Below, in pieces: positions 22,600-32,726 of a stretch of DNA of 64,000 bases. The translations under genes and the position numbers were made by a program. The stretch comes from Isoetes taiwanensis (lineage: Eukaryota; Streptophyta; Lycopodiopsida; Isoetales; Isoetaceae): positions 11,780,407 to 11,844,406 of the forward strand of contig JAJEKV010000035.1 in NCBI GenBank assembly GCA_021234155.1, read 5' to 3'. Within the stretch, counting starts at the first letter, position 1. Each line of letters begins with the position of its first letter. Under the pieces are notes generated by a model. It made no database searches, had not been told where the DNA came from, and worked only from the letters and a program-made list of their open reading frames with translations.

Positions 22600-24580
22600 T
22601 GAGGAGAAGTGTCCAGCCCCACATGCCTACCCACTGTGCCATCAGCCCACTCCACGAGTCAGATCTAGAGCCAGAGGATTAATCACAGCAATGTGACCCA
22701 CAGCCGCTCTACGTGATATTCCACTTCCAACACGTGTTGGAAGTCCCCCAGGCACCTCCACAGAGTCATGGGCCACAACTCGTGATATTCCACTTCCAAC
22801 ACGTGTTGGAAGTCCCCCAGGCACCTCCATAGAGTCATGGGCCACACTAGTCTCTACCTCCAACCGGGTTGCGCCAGCCACCTCATGCTCAGCACATACC
22901 GCTATTTTGGGACATCCCCAAAGCAGATCACCACCCCCACAACCCCTGTCCCTCGTGATCTAGCCACAACCAAATCATCCGAGCCCCCCCTCGAGCCACC
23001 ACGCCCCTAGCCCCGCCATCAGCATGGCCCAAAGAAGCCCGCCTCGGCCCCACACCACCTCTCCCAACCACACCACCTCATCCAACGCCACTTCATCGCA
23101 CCACACGGAGTCCTCGCCTGTGACCTCGTGAACCGAGGAATCCCGCCCCTCGATCAACACCGCAACCCCTACCACATCACAAGCACCAAATAGGACTAGC
23201 AGGATCATCAACAGTGGTCAAATGGTAGCACAATAGATGGAAACATCCGCCGGATCTCGTGAGCCATTTAAAAGCTTCAATCGAAAAGAAAAATGCCAGG
23301 GACCACTACGCGACTGAAGAGAAGTAGGCACAGCCGCAGCAGCAGTAGAGCAACACAGATCTTGGGGACCCGCATACAATAGAATGAGCCAAATATACAC
23401 CCAGCCATTGGCCATAGAAACCAAGAAATCAGTGCACCATCAGTCGAGGAAGATCCTCAACTGAACCAACACGGATTTTAACCACTGCCAAAGAACTGGT
23501 GGACATTGCTGGAGTATAATACTCGATACAACACATATGAATCACCCAACGATCCACCCCCGACTAACCAATTGCCGCATTTAAGACTCAGCCTCAAACA
23601 TGATTAGGGAAGAAATTATTTGGTAAGAATTTCGTAGACCGACACCGGCAAACCAATCCGCCTCGATGTCCAAAGAAGCCAAGAGCTAAACCTCCTCGTG
23701 GTCCAATACGAACCCGTGAAATAGCCCAACACCGCAAAATGAAACTAGATTCTCAATGGTCCGAACATGCCCGGTATGATCAATATCTATCCATGGAGTC
23801 TCCGGAAGAGCCGCCGCAAGTCAACAGAGTGATGATCCTCCACAAACTTCGTGGCTTTTGAACACGGCAGCTTCTACACTCGAGCCTTGCGCTTTAATCC
23901 AATCTGAAAACCCCGCCGAAAGTGATGCGAGCAACAAAGTGTCATTGTTCCGCCAGTGCCGGGCGCAGATTTTAGGGCTGCCGCCTGCACCCCCCGAGAG
24001 GTATCCAGAGGCACCCCAGAGACACATCAGCTACATGCACCCTAGAAGAGGGCGATCACCGAAAGTGATCCCTTCCCAAGCACAAAGGGCAGGGCATCAC
24101 GCATCCGGGGCCTCCAAAGGGGCATGCTTGATGGAATCAAGACCGAGTCTCCAAAACACAATCTACTTGGGTCTCAGAATTATATTGAGAGGAAGAGCAA
24201 TCCACATACCTCTCAACCGGAGGGGATTCCAAGAGCTCCCTCATCTCCTACCAATTGCATGCCACTTCCCTACAGCCCGCGCCTCTTCATGCATGCCGAG
24301 ACCAGCCCCTTCCCCTTTACTTGGAGGATTCTTTCTCCTCGCCATCTCCCTTGGCTTCAGCCCCAAGCCATGAGGCTCAATCGAGCCCCCATCACTGTCT
24401 GGCAGGGGAGCCATGTCATCCGGACCAGTCCGGAAATCAGCTGTTTGCAGCAACAAATCACATGCAAAACAGCTGATGCTATACACCGCTGGAAAGAGCT
24501 CAGAGCAAGCTTTCCAACGAGCCCAAGCACGCCAAAATCCGACACCAGATCCTTTTCCTAGTTTTTTGAGGCAGACCAGA
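22600..24580 (-). pseudogene. LINE1 ORF1 relic
   Basis: This is the probable RNA-binding ORF1 region, broken into short frames. Recognisable pieces are MAPLPDSDGGSIEPHGLGLK near 24410 and a Gly/Val/Pro-rich C-terminal part with a duplicated 23-residue unit. I could not place a DUF4283 core with confidence, so the ORF1 role comes from position 5' of the endonuclease. GC content is much higher than in flanking T1 sequence. Confidence 0.5.
22712..22849. repeat. 69-bp in-frame tandem duplication with 20-bp palindrome
   Basis: Two adjacent 69-bp copies start at 22712 and 22781. Each holds the perfect palindrome CTTCCAACACGTGTTGGAAG (22724-22743 and 22793-22812). On the minus strand the unit encodes 23 residues with EVPGGLPTRVGSGISR, so the repeat keeps the reading frame. 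Confidence 0.9.
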
Positions 24581-24597
24581 TTGATCCAACTTTAGGC

Positions 24598-24651
24598 GAT
24601 CTTGAGCTCAAGACATAATTATTCTAGGGCTAGTGCGTTACCACTGAGCCA
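24598..24651 (-). promoter_or_regulatory. tRNA-like A and B boxes at the 5' end of LINE1
   Basis: The minus strand reads TGGCTCAGTGG (24641-24651) and, 32 bases further on, AGCTCAAGATC (24598-24608). These resemble the A and B boxes of a polymerase III promoter and sit at the very first bases of the element. The spacing and intervening sequence resemble the head of the SINE at 49596-49648. The tRNA-like character is inferred by eye. Confidence 0.5.
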
Positions 24652-25093
24652 AATTTCCAATTTTTCCCTCAAATGTGGTTGAACAAAATGAACTATGATT
24701 GCAAACTTTGAGTTGAAAGGTTCCTGGCAAATGGAGTCCCATTGTTCCTTTGTAACTTGACTTGCTAGCCAATTGTACTTCAAATGGGGTTGCAGACCCT
24801 CGTTTGACAAACCATGCATCTCAACAAAATCCTCCACTGTTACTGCCTCTTCTACCATTTTTGCTTGATTGAAGAATATCAGTTCTGGATAAACGATCTA
24901 TATTGTGGGCAGGCAAAGGTTTTAGGAATTGGGATACTCTGCTATAGAAAAGTAGATAAAATTTGGGATGTTGAATGATTGAGGAGAAGCTCTACGTGGG
25001 GGAACCGAGGTCGAGATAGTACGATGAATTAATTATGGGTGGTCATGTTTTTGCTCGACCACAAGTGCTTAAGGTGCTGAGTGCTTTCGCGCT

Positions 25094-25123
25094 ATTTTGA
25101 GTAGCATTGCCATATTTACACCC
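25094..25123 (-). repeat. T1 right terminal inverted repeat
   Basis: The minus strand reads GGGTGTAAATATGGCAATGC then TACTCAAAAT, followed inward by GCGAAAGCACTCAGCACC. It aligns with the right end of T2 (60739-60768, minus strand). Confidence 0.75.
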
Positions 25124-25310
25124 TATTCCAGAATAGGAAGTGTATTCTGGAATACGCAAAGGGTTTGCTTCTTTTTTTTCCCCTTTTGCTATTCCGAAAT
25201 ACGAAGTGTATTCCAGAATACACAAAGGGTTTGCTTTTTTTTTTTTCCCTTTCGCTATTCCGAAATACGAAGTATATTCCAAAATACAAAAAGAATTTCA
25301 TTTGTTCGAG
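25124..25310. repeat. Right half of the tandem array interrupted by T1
   Basis: This is the continuation of the array at 11195-11336: TATTCCAGAATAGGAAG, then units ATTCCGAAATACGAAGTGTA separated by GGGTTTGCTT and T-rich tracts. The 197-residue plus-strand frame across this stretch is mainly repeat-encoded and is not supported as a gene. Confidence 0.8.
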
Positions 25311-27811
25311 AACGGTATCCCTTTTTGGCTACTATCTCCACATTTTAAACAAGAGAAATTTGCTAGTTTTCTAAGACACATGGAAAAGCACATATTTTTG
25401 GGGCATTTTGGATCAAAGAACTTAAAACGTTGTTTTTGTTCATCCTTTCACTACTCTGGAGTAGAAAATGTATTCAAGGATATAAAAGGGGTTCTATTAC
25501 GCAAATCTAGTATCTGCTTTTTACCAGTATCTTTTCATGTTCTGGAAAGCAAAGATGTTGTCAAGGTCAAGAGTAAAGATGACAATAACGACGTTTTGAA
25601 AGGTGGTAGCAAAAGAATTGAAGGTGATGAAGATGGAATAAACGAGGAAGAAGATGTGATTGATCCCTCGCTCAACACTCCAAAACTTGAAGATTTTATC
25701 TTCAATATTCACATCCAAAATATCAATTTTTGAGGGGTCAAAATTTTTGAGCCATCCTCTGAAAATAGTTGTTCTCTACACAACACAATTGAGGCAAATT
25801 TTAATTGTCTTTGGAAATGTATATTTTTGCTGTAGCAACTACTCTCTTCGCGAAAAAAACTGACCATTTTTTGGGTGGGTCAAAATACAACAACATCTCT
25901 TAATTTTGAATTTTACCTCATTTTAGCCGTTTTTTTGTGACAAAAAAAGGAATCTCTGGAAAATATTCCTTTTGCTCCCATCTAGATGATTTGCTCTCGT
26001 TTAATATGCAACCTTGTTCATAGACATCATGCATGTTAGCTTCTCTGGGTAGATGTTTTATACAATTTGTTTTACACAATTTCTCTCCTCATCATGTTAT
26101 AACAGCCTTTCTAACATATATGGCCCATGCAAAAGAATAGGTTTGAATGGTACTCCTCAAATATCCTTATTCCAGCTTAAGGATCACCAAATAAATTGAG
26201 GTGGTCATCAATCTATTGATGCCTAGAGAATCTGCACATAACATGCAAAATAGCTTCTAAGCCTAAACAATAAAAGACAGGCCACTAGAATGGCTGTGAT
26301 GACTGGGAGATGCCCTGAGAATATTTTGTTAAAACTAACACAAAGCCTCACAAATCTGACAACAAGCTTACAATACTGGCAAAAAAACTCAAGCCATTCA
26401 TCCCCATCTAGCAAGAGACCATGTGCATTTAATAATTAATGCCATTCCCGTGTAATCAGGTCATTTTACACTTTCAATCAAGGAGTAATGGGTCATGATC
26501 TTAAAAACTGCTATAGTACATCTCTTTCACCAATTAGAAAGTAATAGCATCTGCTAGTATGGTAATTTTCTAACTTGAGAGAGCATGTCTTGTAGAGTTG
26601 CTAACAAGGAAAACCCAATGAGAATTCCACATATTTTGAATTTTCAGCATTATCAGCTCTTTGCTCTAACTCAGATAATTGTATTTCTTCAATCAAACTT
26701 CTACCTAATGCAAATATAATAAGCATACTAGAGCCCATTGTACGCATTCCATGCTATAATGCCAAACTATATTAGTAATCTGATTCTTCTGCAATGGCTG
26801 CTGGAAGCCATTTGCAAGCTTCTACATTCTAGACCAAATATACTCCCAAAGATTAGAAGGAAAACACTTAGTAGCATACTTTTTCATAGGCCTACACAAG
26901 CTTGCATACAACATACAACAATGATGTATGCTGATTCATTTAATAAATTACACTCTAGTCAACCATGCAGTGATAGTGCTTCTAGATAATATGCAAGAGC
27001 AACTCTGTTATTTGTCTATGCTAAATGCAAGAGGACATTCAGTAGTGCATAAGTTATAGTCTGTTTGTCTAAGTGAAAGGATCTTAAATTATGTGGATTG
27101 TTGAGCTTCAAGAAGAGCAGCATGCTAAACTCAAAGAGGACATCCAGGTTTGGCTACAGTGTATCCTTATACAACATTTCCTTAGGGGCTTAAAGACCTA
27201 GATGAGGAGAGCAAGAAACATATGTATTCTGATCGAGAGTAGTTGTAGACAAGCTTTGATTGTATGGTTCTCATGACCAGACTTTGTCTAGCTTGAGCCG
27301 AAAGCATCTGACATGCTGCTGCAAGGATAGGATAGACGTCCGGTAACTACAAAGACCAAGGACCAAATTTATGAGCCATATTCAACAGTTTTCAAACCCC
27401 AAATTGTACATCAAGTGCAAGCAAATAAAGAATTACCAGAAGTGCATTGAAAAATGCTATTCCAGATTTCGCACATCTCCTTGCAATGCAAGGATCAATT
27501 CCCTACAGCAGTAGAACAAATTCAATAGAATCTAGGAAATTTTAAAAAACTATTTTGTCATCAATGTGATTCAAGTTTGCTAAGTACCTTCTACCTCCAA
27601 AAAATAAAAGCAAATCCAATGTATGACCAGGGTGAGTGTCGAGCACAAATGGTGTCCCATGCAACTGTGCCATCATTATCCACTATTTCCATCTCATCCA
27701 ATATGGTCATGAGCCTGAACCCGAGTCACCTCGGAATCTTTAAAACTGTGTTATTGGCATATCTTGAATAGTTTCAGATAGTCGGAAAGCATTTAGCATA
27801 AAGAGTGGTCC
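25311..27811. other. AT-rich intergenic stretch
   Basis: No gene was supported. The acidic frame ending at 25733 (DDNNDVLKGG, DEDGINEEEDV) is low-complexity and has no recognised homologue. No inverted-repeat ends were seen. Confidence 0.35.
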
Positions 27812-28111
27812 TCATGAATGCTGCACAGTAACACGTCCTTTATGCACACAATAACGAACATTGTCCTCAAAGAGGCTAACTAAATGAGCCTCTGCTACCT
27901 CTTATAGTATATCCAAGGCCTCTGCTTGGATTCTATTCACCTCCTCCTCCACCGGCAGAACATCATCCGGAGTTTTCTCCTGTCTCCTCTTTCTTGTTTC
28001 TTTTCTCTTCTCATAAAAATCTTGCATCTCGTACATCATCATTCTAGCAAAGGCGAGCTTGGGAATCAGAGGCTAGGTGCGTGCATGCCAATACCTAATC
28101 TCTCATAAAGC
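27812..28111 (-). pseudogene. Histone H3 / CENH3-like fragment with long loop 1
   Basis: A single minus-strand frame matches the histone-fold part of H3. It has AL-EIRYWHART (helix N, with TGA for Arg), PLIPKLAFARMMMYEMQDF (helix 1), an extra charged segment of about 25 residues with EKRKETRKRRQ and LPVEEEVN where loop 1 should be short, then QAEALDIL, a TAA in place of Gln, EVAEAHLVSLFEDNVRYCVH and KGRVTV (helix 2 and loop 2). It ends at TGA 27812-27814 without helix 3. 'EAL' in place of 'SAV' and the longer loop are features of centromeric H3. Three in-frame stops (28105-28107, TAG near 28073, TAA near 27903) show that it is not translated whole. Confidence 0.6.
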
Positions 28112-28908
28112 TTGAACGCATATTCAATTGAACTACGATTAGCAACTATTGGGAGATCGGCATCTTTTCTTTTTCCATATCTCTGGCCATCAAAAAAGCA
28201 TATTCATTACATATTCCAGCCTAAGCACGTATCTCAGCCACACATTACGGATATTCAAGGGATCATCGTTCCTTACCACCATGCCTAGGGATTGCCCTTC
28301 GGAAAACCCAAAAAGTAAAAATATGGTTATGGCATATTGCTGTTTATCATTTTCTATCATATTTCAAATAAAGGATAATCACTTCGTGCAAGATCTTCTA
28401 TTTTCTAGATGAGCTTGGAAATGCAGCATCTAAGTAGCCTACTAAGAAAGGCAACAACAAAAATTCCACCTATGCATATGTTTGCAAAAAAAAAAAAATT
28501 AAAAAAAAATCATACATTAAGATTCTAAAGAGTACAGCATACATAGAACCCATGCAAGATTGTTCAAGATTCCAATAATTGGTGTCAAAGCGACGACAGT
28601 TGTCTTGAAGGCTATGAATTGTCTTACTATGTACTATAACTTGGAACTCCACATGATCATTATCTTCTTAGAATTTGCAAAGCAACAATTTTTTCTAGGT
28701 GGAGGCAGAATATGAAAATGCTTATAGGAAAAGCATGAAATTTGGAGTAAGGCTTCCTTGAGTTTTAAATGTTCATTCTGATTGCAACTCATTTAGTTAG
28801 ATTTGCATTTGGCATGCTCATGGCATTCCCTTATGCTTATGCATATGGGCTTGAAATTTCAAAACGATTTTAGGATGAGTGCCATAGAAAAGTGAACATC
28901 TATATCTA
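28112..28908. other. No gene recognised; possible 5' remains of the H3-like gene
   Basis: The frame leading into helix N contains several stops and no recognisable H3 tail. A-rich tracts lie at 28488-28510. Confidence 0.35.
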
Positions 28909-29032
28909 TCTATATATAATAATAAAGGCGTTTTGTGATAGTCTGTGCGCAATCTTGATCTTTCATTTTGTTTTTTTCATAATTTCATTCTGGGCCGTTT
29001 AATAATAATAGTTAGTTATTATGGAAGTAGTA

Positions 29033-29120
29033 ATTTTCGTGAGCAGAAAATTTCGCGAAGAAATTTTCTGGCGGCCGCCAGAAATTTCAAGCGAAATTTT
29101 CCTGCTCACGAAAATTCTAC
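29033..29120. repeat. Near-perfect inverted repeat centred on CGGCCG
   Basis: AATTTTCGTGAGCAG and AAAATTTCGC on the left pair with GCGAAATTTT and CTGCTCACGAAAATT on the right, with arms of about 43 bases around TGGCGGCCGCCA. It could fold as a long hairpin or be a small foldback element. Confidence 0.85.
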
Positions 29121-30229
29121 AACGAAAAAAAAGGGGGCTTGAAATTTGCCCCCATTTTTCTCTTTCCGGCAGTTTTCCGGTAGACTCTGCTGGTGGCGCC
29201 GCTGAACCTGGGACGGCTGCTCAGATGCTCCGCTTAACCTGAGACGGCAGATCAGGCGTTGCAATCAGGTGGAGATCAAGTGAAATTTTCGGTTTGAAAG
29301 AACAGGGTGTTTTGGGGCGAAATTTCAAGGCCCCTTTTTTTTCTTTACCCGAAATGACCGTGAACAATTTTGCCCAAAACGAAGAAAATCATGAGCTATT
29401 TTTTGCTCTTACGTTTCTTATAAACGGTGGAGTGCCGGTGCTTGGATGCTCCAATGCTTGAATTTCAAGGGAAAACTTAGCCATGGAGCATTAAAAGGCT
29501 TAGGTTATGCAACTTTTTTTTTTGTCCCCCTTTTTTTTTCATGTTCTGTTTTTGGTGCTCCTTGCCGATTATGCTAGAGATCGGCCGATATCCAGGCCTG
29601 GAAGAAGCCAATCTGTTCAATCCAGATCATTTCCTGTTCCGTGCTTTTCAAAGCTCTCTAAGTCTGGCAACTTGGCTTGCTTGTGTTATTGTTATTTTAA
29701 ATACTTAATGTGTCTGGCTTACTTGCACCAGGCTCTCGACTATGGATTCGAGAAGCTACGGAACAACAACAATCATGGGGTAAGTTTTCATCCAGTTTTA
29801 GTAGTCTTGATGATGGTTCATTGATTGTTTGAAAGTAGATAATCACGAAATCGTTATCGTGTATTAATGTCTAAAACTGGACATGGAGCAGGAGAAAAAT
29901 AGACAATAACGATAATTATCAGGTTAAGAATCTCTCTTTGCCAGAGGTGGAAGCTTAGCTGCAGCAGGAATATATCAAAATATGTGATGGATGCCAGCTA
30001 TGCAATCTTTGCACACCGGCAGGGCATCTTAGAATAGTTGGGCTTGTCCATTCTTGATTTACCTGTTGTTCCAGGTAGTTCCTACTACCTCTTTCAGTTT
30101 TAAGAACCGTCCATGATTGCTTTCTGGCATGCAGAGCAGTTCCAGGCAAAATTGGTTGCTCCTAAAGGGGCTCTCCATTTGGCCAGGTACTGCTTGCATG
30201 AGAACACTGAGAACTCTCCATTTTGCCAG

Positions 30230-30461
30230 GTATTCTTAACACTGAGAACATGAGTATCCTTGGTTGAATAGATTATGGTCCATTTAGTTTTTTGGATGCC
30301 TTTGATCCCAAGTATATGCCAAATACGACAGATTTGTCTGGTCAAAGGTACTCCTTTGCTAACAAGCCAGATATTGGGATGTGGAACATTATGCAGCTGG
30401 CTAATTTATTGCTTTCTGTGGAGCTCATTTCCGAAGATGAAGCACACTTTGCACTTGGAAG
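30230..30461 (+). pseudogene. Exon of a SelO-type protein AMPylase
   Basis: SelO proteins (UPF0061) are pseudokinases that transfer AMP to proteins in mitochondria and bacteria. The exon encodes ILNTENMSILG, a TGA, then IDYGPFSFLDAFDPKYMPNT and TDLSGQRYSFANKPDIGMWN up to HFALGR. These are the conserved SelO segments around DYGPF.FLDAFDP. It is bounded by an AG acceptor at 228-229 and a GT donor at 462-463 (last three digits of position). The TGA lies where SelO reads L-T, with three bases lost, so it is disabled. No neighbouring SelO exons were found, which fits capture by the Helitron. Confidence 0.75.
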
Positions 30462-31249
30462 GTACATGCCAATCAAATTAACTTGCAACTAATAATTCAT
30501 GCAGGCAAATAGACTTATAGTCCCTGCTTACAGATATACAGACAATTTCGTGGACGTTTTGGCTTCTTCAGATGTCTTGGCAATGGTGTTGCTGCTTTTG
30601 ACAGTGCAAGCCCATTTGCAAAAGAGCAGTGTTTCACTACTTGTTCGGAACAACGATGTTGGAACCCACAGAATCAACACCTTGAAGAATGTGTTGAAAC
30701 CATTTTTAGCCTTACCTGATGCTTGTGTTCTTTCATTTATTGAAATGGGCATTTTAGGAATGTTGATCTCTCCAAACGGTGTTGCAGGCAATTAACTGTA
30801 GATTCTTGACTCCTCTTGCCTTGTTGGGGTCTTTAGCGGGATCCTTGCTATGCTCCTTCGAGGTAAATTGGAATTCATTTGGAATTCATTTTCAGGTGTC
30901 ACATTATGTGGGAACGAATCTTAATCAAATATCATGGGAATATCTTGAAGGGGAGCCTATAATTATGAAATCATTTGTGGAATATTTTCATGGAGTTTTT
31001 CGTGGGCTTCATGTCTGGCTATAACATTACAGATTTGAAACAAAATATTTTGGATGTGGCTATTAATGCTGATCATCTGCTGAATCCATTTGTAAGTTCT
31101 GCACAAGTGATGTTTGTGGACATGTTTTCTCTACTTTAGCCCTTCCAGTTCTCTAGCATACATACCATTTTCTCAGTCCTGCAAAATTATGTAAATGTCT
31201 TTGTCATACATTTAGGAGTTAGAGCATTTAGCAGGAGTTCAGGTTAGAG

Positions 31250-31377
31250 CAGGTTGTTCAGGTCCACGAAGCATTAGTGTCCTACTCTTCATGTCCAACT
31301 ATGAAGGTGGTTGCAGGTTGTTCAGGTCCACGAAGCATTAGTGTCCTACTCTTCATGTCCAACTATGAAGGTGGTTG
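31250..31377. repeat. Exact 64-bp tandem duplication
   Basis: Two consecutive identical copies beginning CAGGTTGTTCAGGTCCACGA at 31250 and 31314. Confidence 0.95.
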
Positions 31378-31690
31378 CATTTTTCGTATGTCATGTTTCC
31401 TCTTAAGAATCTTGGTACGTGAATGTAGTGCTCCCAGAATGCTTCTGTTTTGTATTTTGAAGGTTTTTCCTTTTGCATGTGTAGATGTTCCAGCGTTCTT
31501 GGCACCCCGTTGCAGCAGTGTATACATGACATGGCTTTGCTTACACAGATGGATCTTCCTGTCTTTGTAAGATAAGGGATGCTCAGCTGAGAGTACTTTA
31601 GATTGATGTCTTTATATTTCCTTGACAACAGGGGGAGCTATGGTCGGGAAGATTCCGTATGGTATGTTTTAGAATTGCTGGCTTACTACA

Positions 31691-31933
31691 TTGTGCTTAG
31701 TGTGGCAGAAGGGATGTTGTTCGGTGGTGGGTGATAAGCAAGGGTCGATAGTGGAGGAAGCTAGCCTGAAAGAAGAGCTGGTAGCTCATGAGCAGAAGAA
31801 AATTCAAAATTACATGGAAAAGAGTGGCATGTCCTGGCTTCTAAACGAAAAGATGCTCTCTCATGCGCATTATGAAGCCCTCAAAGGGCAAAACATGGCC
31901 CCTCCTATTTTGGCTTTAAAGGATGACAATTGA
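31691..31933 (+). other. Open frame of unknown origin inside the Helitron
   Basis: An 80-residue frame with VVGDKQGSIVEEASLKEELV and charged helix-like sequence. An AG precedes it at about 31709. It could be a captured exon. I do not recognise a family. Confidence 0.25.
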
Positions 31934-32726
31934 CTACAGATCCTATTTATATGCACTCATTGCAAAGGACTATTTCTCTAAAGTCTTCAAAGATGTCCCA
32001 AGATCTGCTCATGAGTTGGTTAGGGTTGGGAAGCATATGAAGCCGAACAATATCTCATCACAACATTGAATGCACGTTTTACTTCATTTGCTTTAGCTGA
32101 GGATAAGCTAATTCACATGTATTGTACAAGTATGCAAGTTTAGAAGTTGCATTGCAAGTATTTTACATATGCAAGAAGAAAATGTTGTAACATGTATATG
32201 ATATTATTAATCATATCAACAAGAAGAATTAGATAACATGAACAAGTTTTAAGCAATTGACAACATATATTAACTGAAACATAGATTGTAGCAGCAAACC
32301 ATACAAACATGTGACAATTTATCCTAGATGTTTTGTATTAGAAAGCGTTTTTCGTTAGATGACAATAATGACAAACCTTTTGCCACGAGTTGAGTTGTAG
32401 TATGTCTTTGCTATGTGCATGCTGAGATATACGTACATTAGTGTTTACTTCATGCAAGTTCTTGACTGTCTAATAATAATCCTTAGCTAATAAGGATTAT
32501 AAATTGTCCCTAGCTAATGAGGATTATAAGAATTGTGCCATGCATTGTGATGCTCTAATTTGCAATTATGTGATAGATTTATCATGATTCTATGGTTGTT
32601 TCCTAATGCAACGTTTGTGCAATCTAAAAATAACATGATTGAACTAAAACCCAAGGAAACCATTGCTTGAGGTACATAATACCCAATGTTGTCAACCTTT
32701 TTTTATCTTAATTTTTTAGTTTAATC

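Larger units (their letters stand above)
18692..24653 (-). mobile_element. LINE1: near full-length L1-type LINE inserted in gene B
   Basis: A 5.96-kb minus-strand LINE. The poly(A) tail appears as T at 18692-18697, preceded by CTGACACAGTTCTTC on the minus strand. The target duplication TTTCCAATTTTT lies at 18680-18691 and 24654-24665. Joining the flanks at the duplication restores the gene B frame (PHLREKLE then SLLRVF). It has ORF1-like sequence (about 22600-24580) and ORF2 (endonuclease, reverse transcriptase, C-terminal zinc-binding region). Many stops and frameshifts are present. LINE2 at 60978 is the same family. Confidence 0.9.
16002..24858 (-). pseudogene. T1 gene B: coiled-coil / RING-like / FCP1-like HAD protein, broken
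   Basis: This is a second T1 gene, convergent to gene A. Parts on the minus strand: N-terminus MVEEAVTVEDFVEMHGL at 24858, interrupted by LINE1, resuming at 18691 with LLRVFYPDGVCNNEVRKQVA; a basic patch KKCRPRKKEQK; coiled coil near 18450-18150 and 18100-18000; a RING-like cluster CEHEYHHVMCAALLKEGRCL then KC near 17900-17830; a Lys-rich, nuclear-looking stretch; an intron at about 16690-16990; then an FCP1/NLI-type HAD domain with LLILDLNIVLV, FDLAIWSSMNAFNVAEVLD, ADEVYKTYMSPSFTSI and LLPIIRQVA. Canonical HAD Asp-x-Asp is D-x-N here and the later DD is AD, so catalysis is doubtful. Damage: TAG at 16503-16505 and 16134-16136, a frameshift near 18120 and the LINE. The 24858 start is the first Met near the right end of T1. 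Confidence 0.6.
11337..25123. mobile_element. T1, two-gene DNA transposon with 4-bp TSD
   Basis: Both ends carry an inverted repeat related to GGGTGTAAATATGGTAATGC (left 11337-11366, right 25094-25123), then short subterminal AAGTGCTTT/AAAGCACTT motifs. TATT flanks both ends (11333-11336 and 25124-25127), and the interrupted tandem array supplies the empty site. The element holds two convergent broken genes, A (11462-15346, plus) and B (16002-24858, minus). After subtracting the nested hAT MITE and the LINE it is about 7.1 kb. A 4-bp duplication with a DDD/E-type transposase fits what is described for the Sola superfamily. That placement is inference, and the phosphatase-like second gene is not something I know from such elements. 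Confidence 0.75.

Noticed and set aside
22712-22849. CRISPR-like or operator palindromes
   Set aside because: Only two copies, adjacent and in frame within a LINE ORF1, with no spacers.
11337-25123. Kolobok or piggyBac identity for T1
   Set aside because: Those duplicate TTAA, whereas T1 and T2 show TATT and TAAA, and gene A lacks recognisable piggyBac motifs.
25140-25733. 197-residue plus-strand protein
   Set aside because: Its first half is translated tandem array and its second half is low-complexity acidic sequence.
30499-30795. 98-residue frame downstream of the SelO exon as further SelO coding sequence
   Set aside because: It lacks the next conserved SelO segments and no family could be assigned on either strand.
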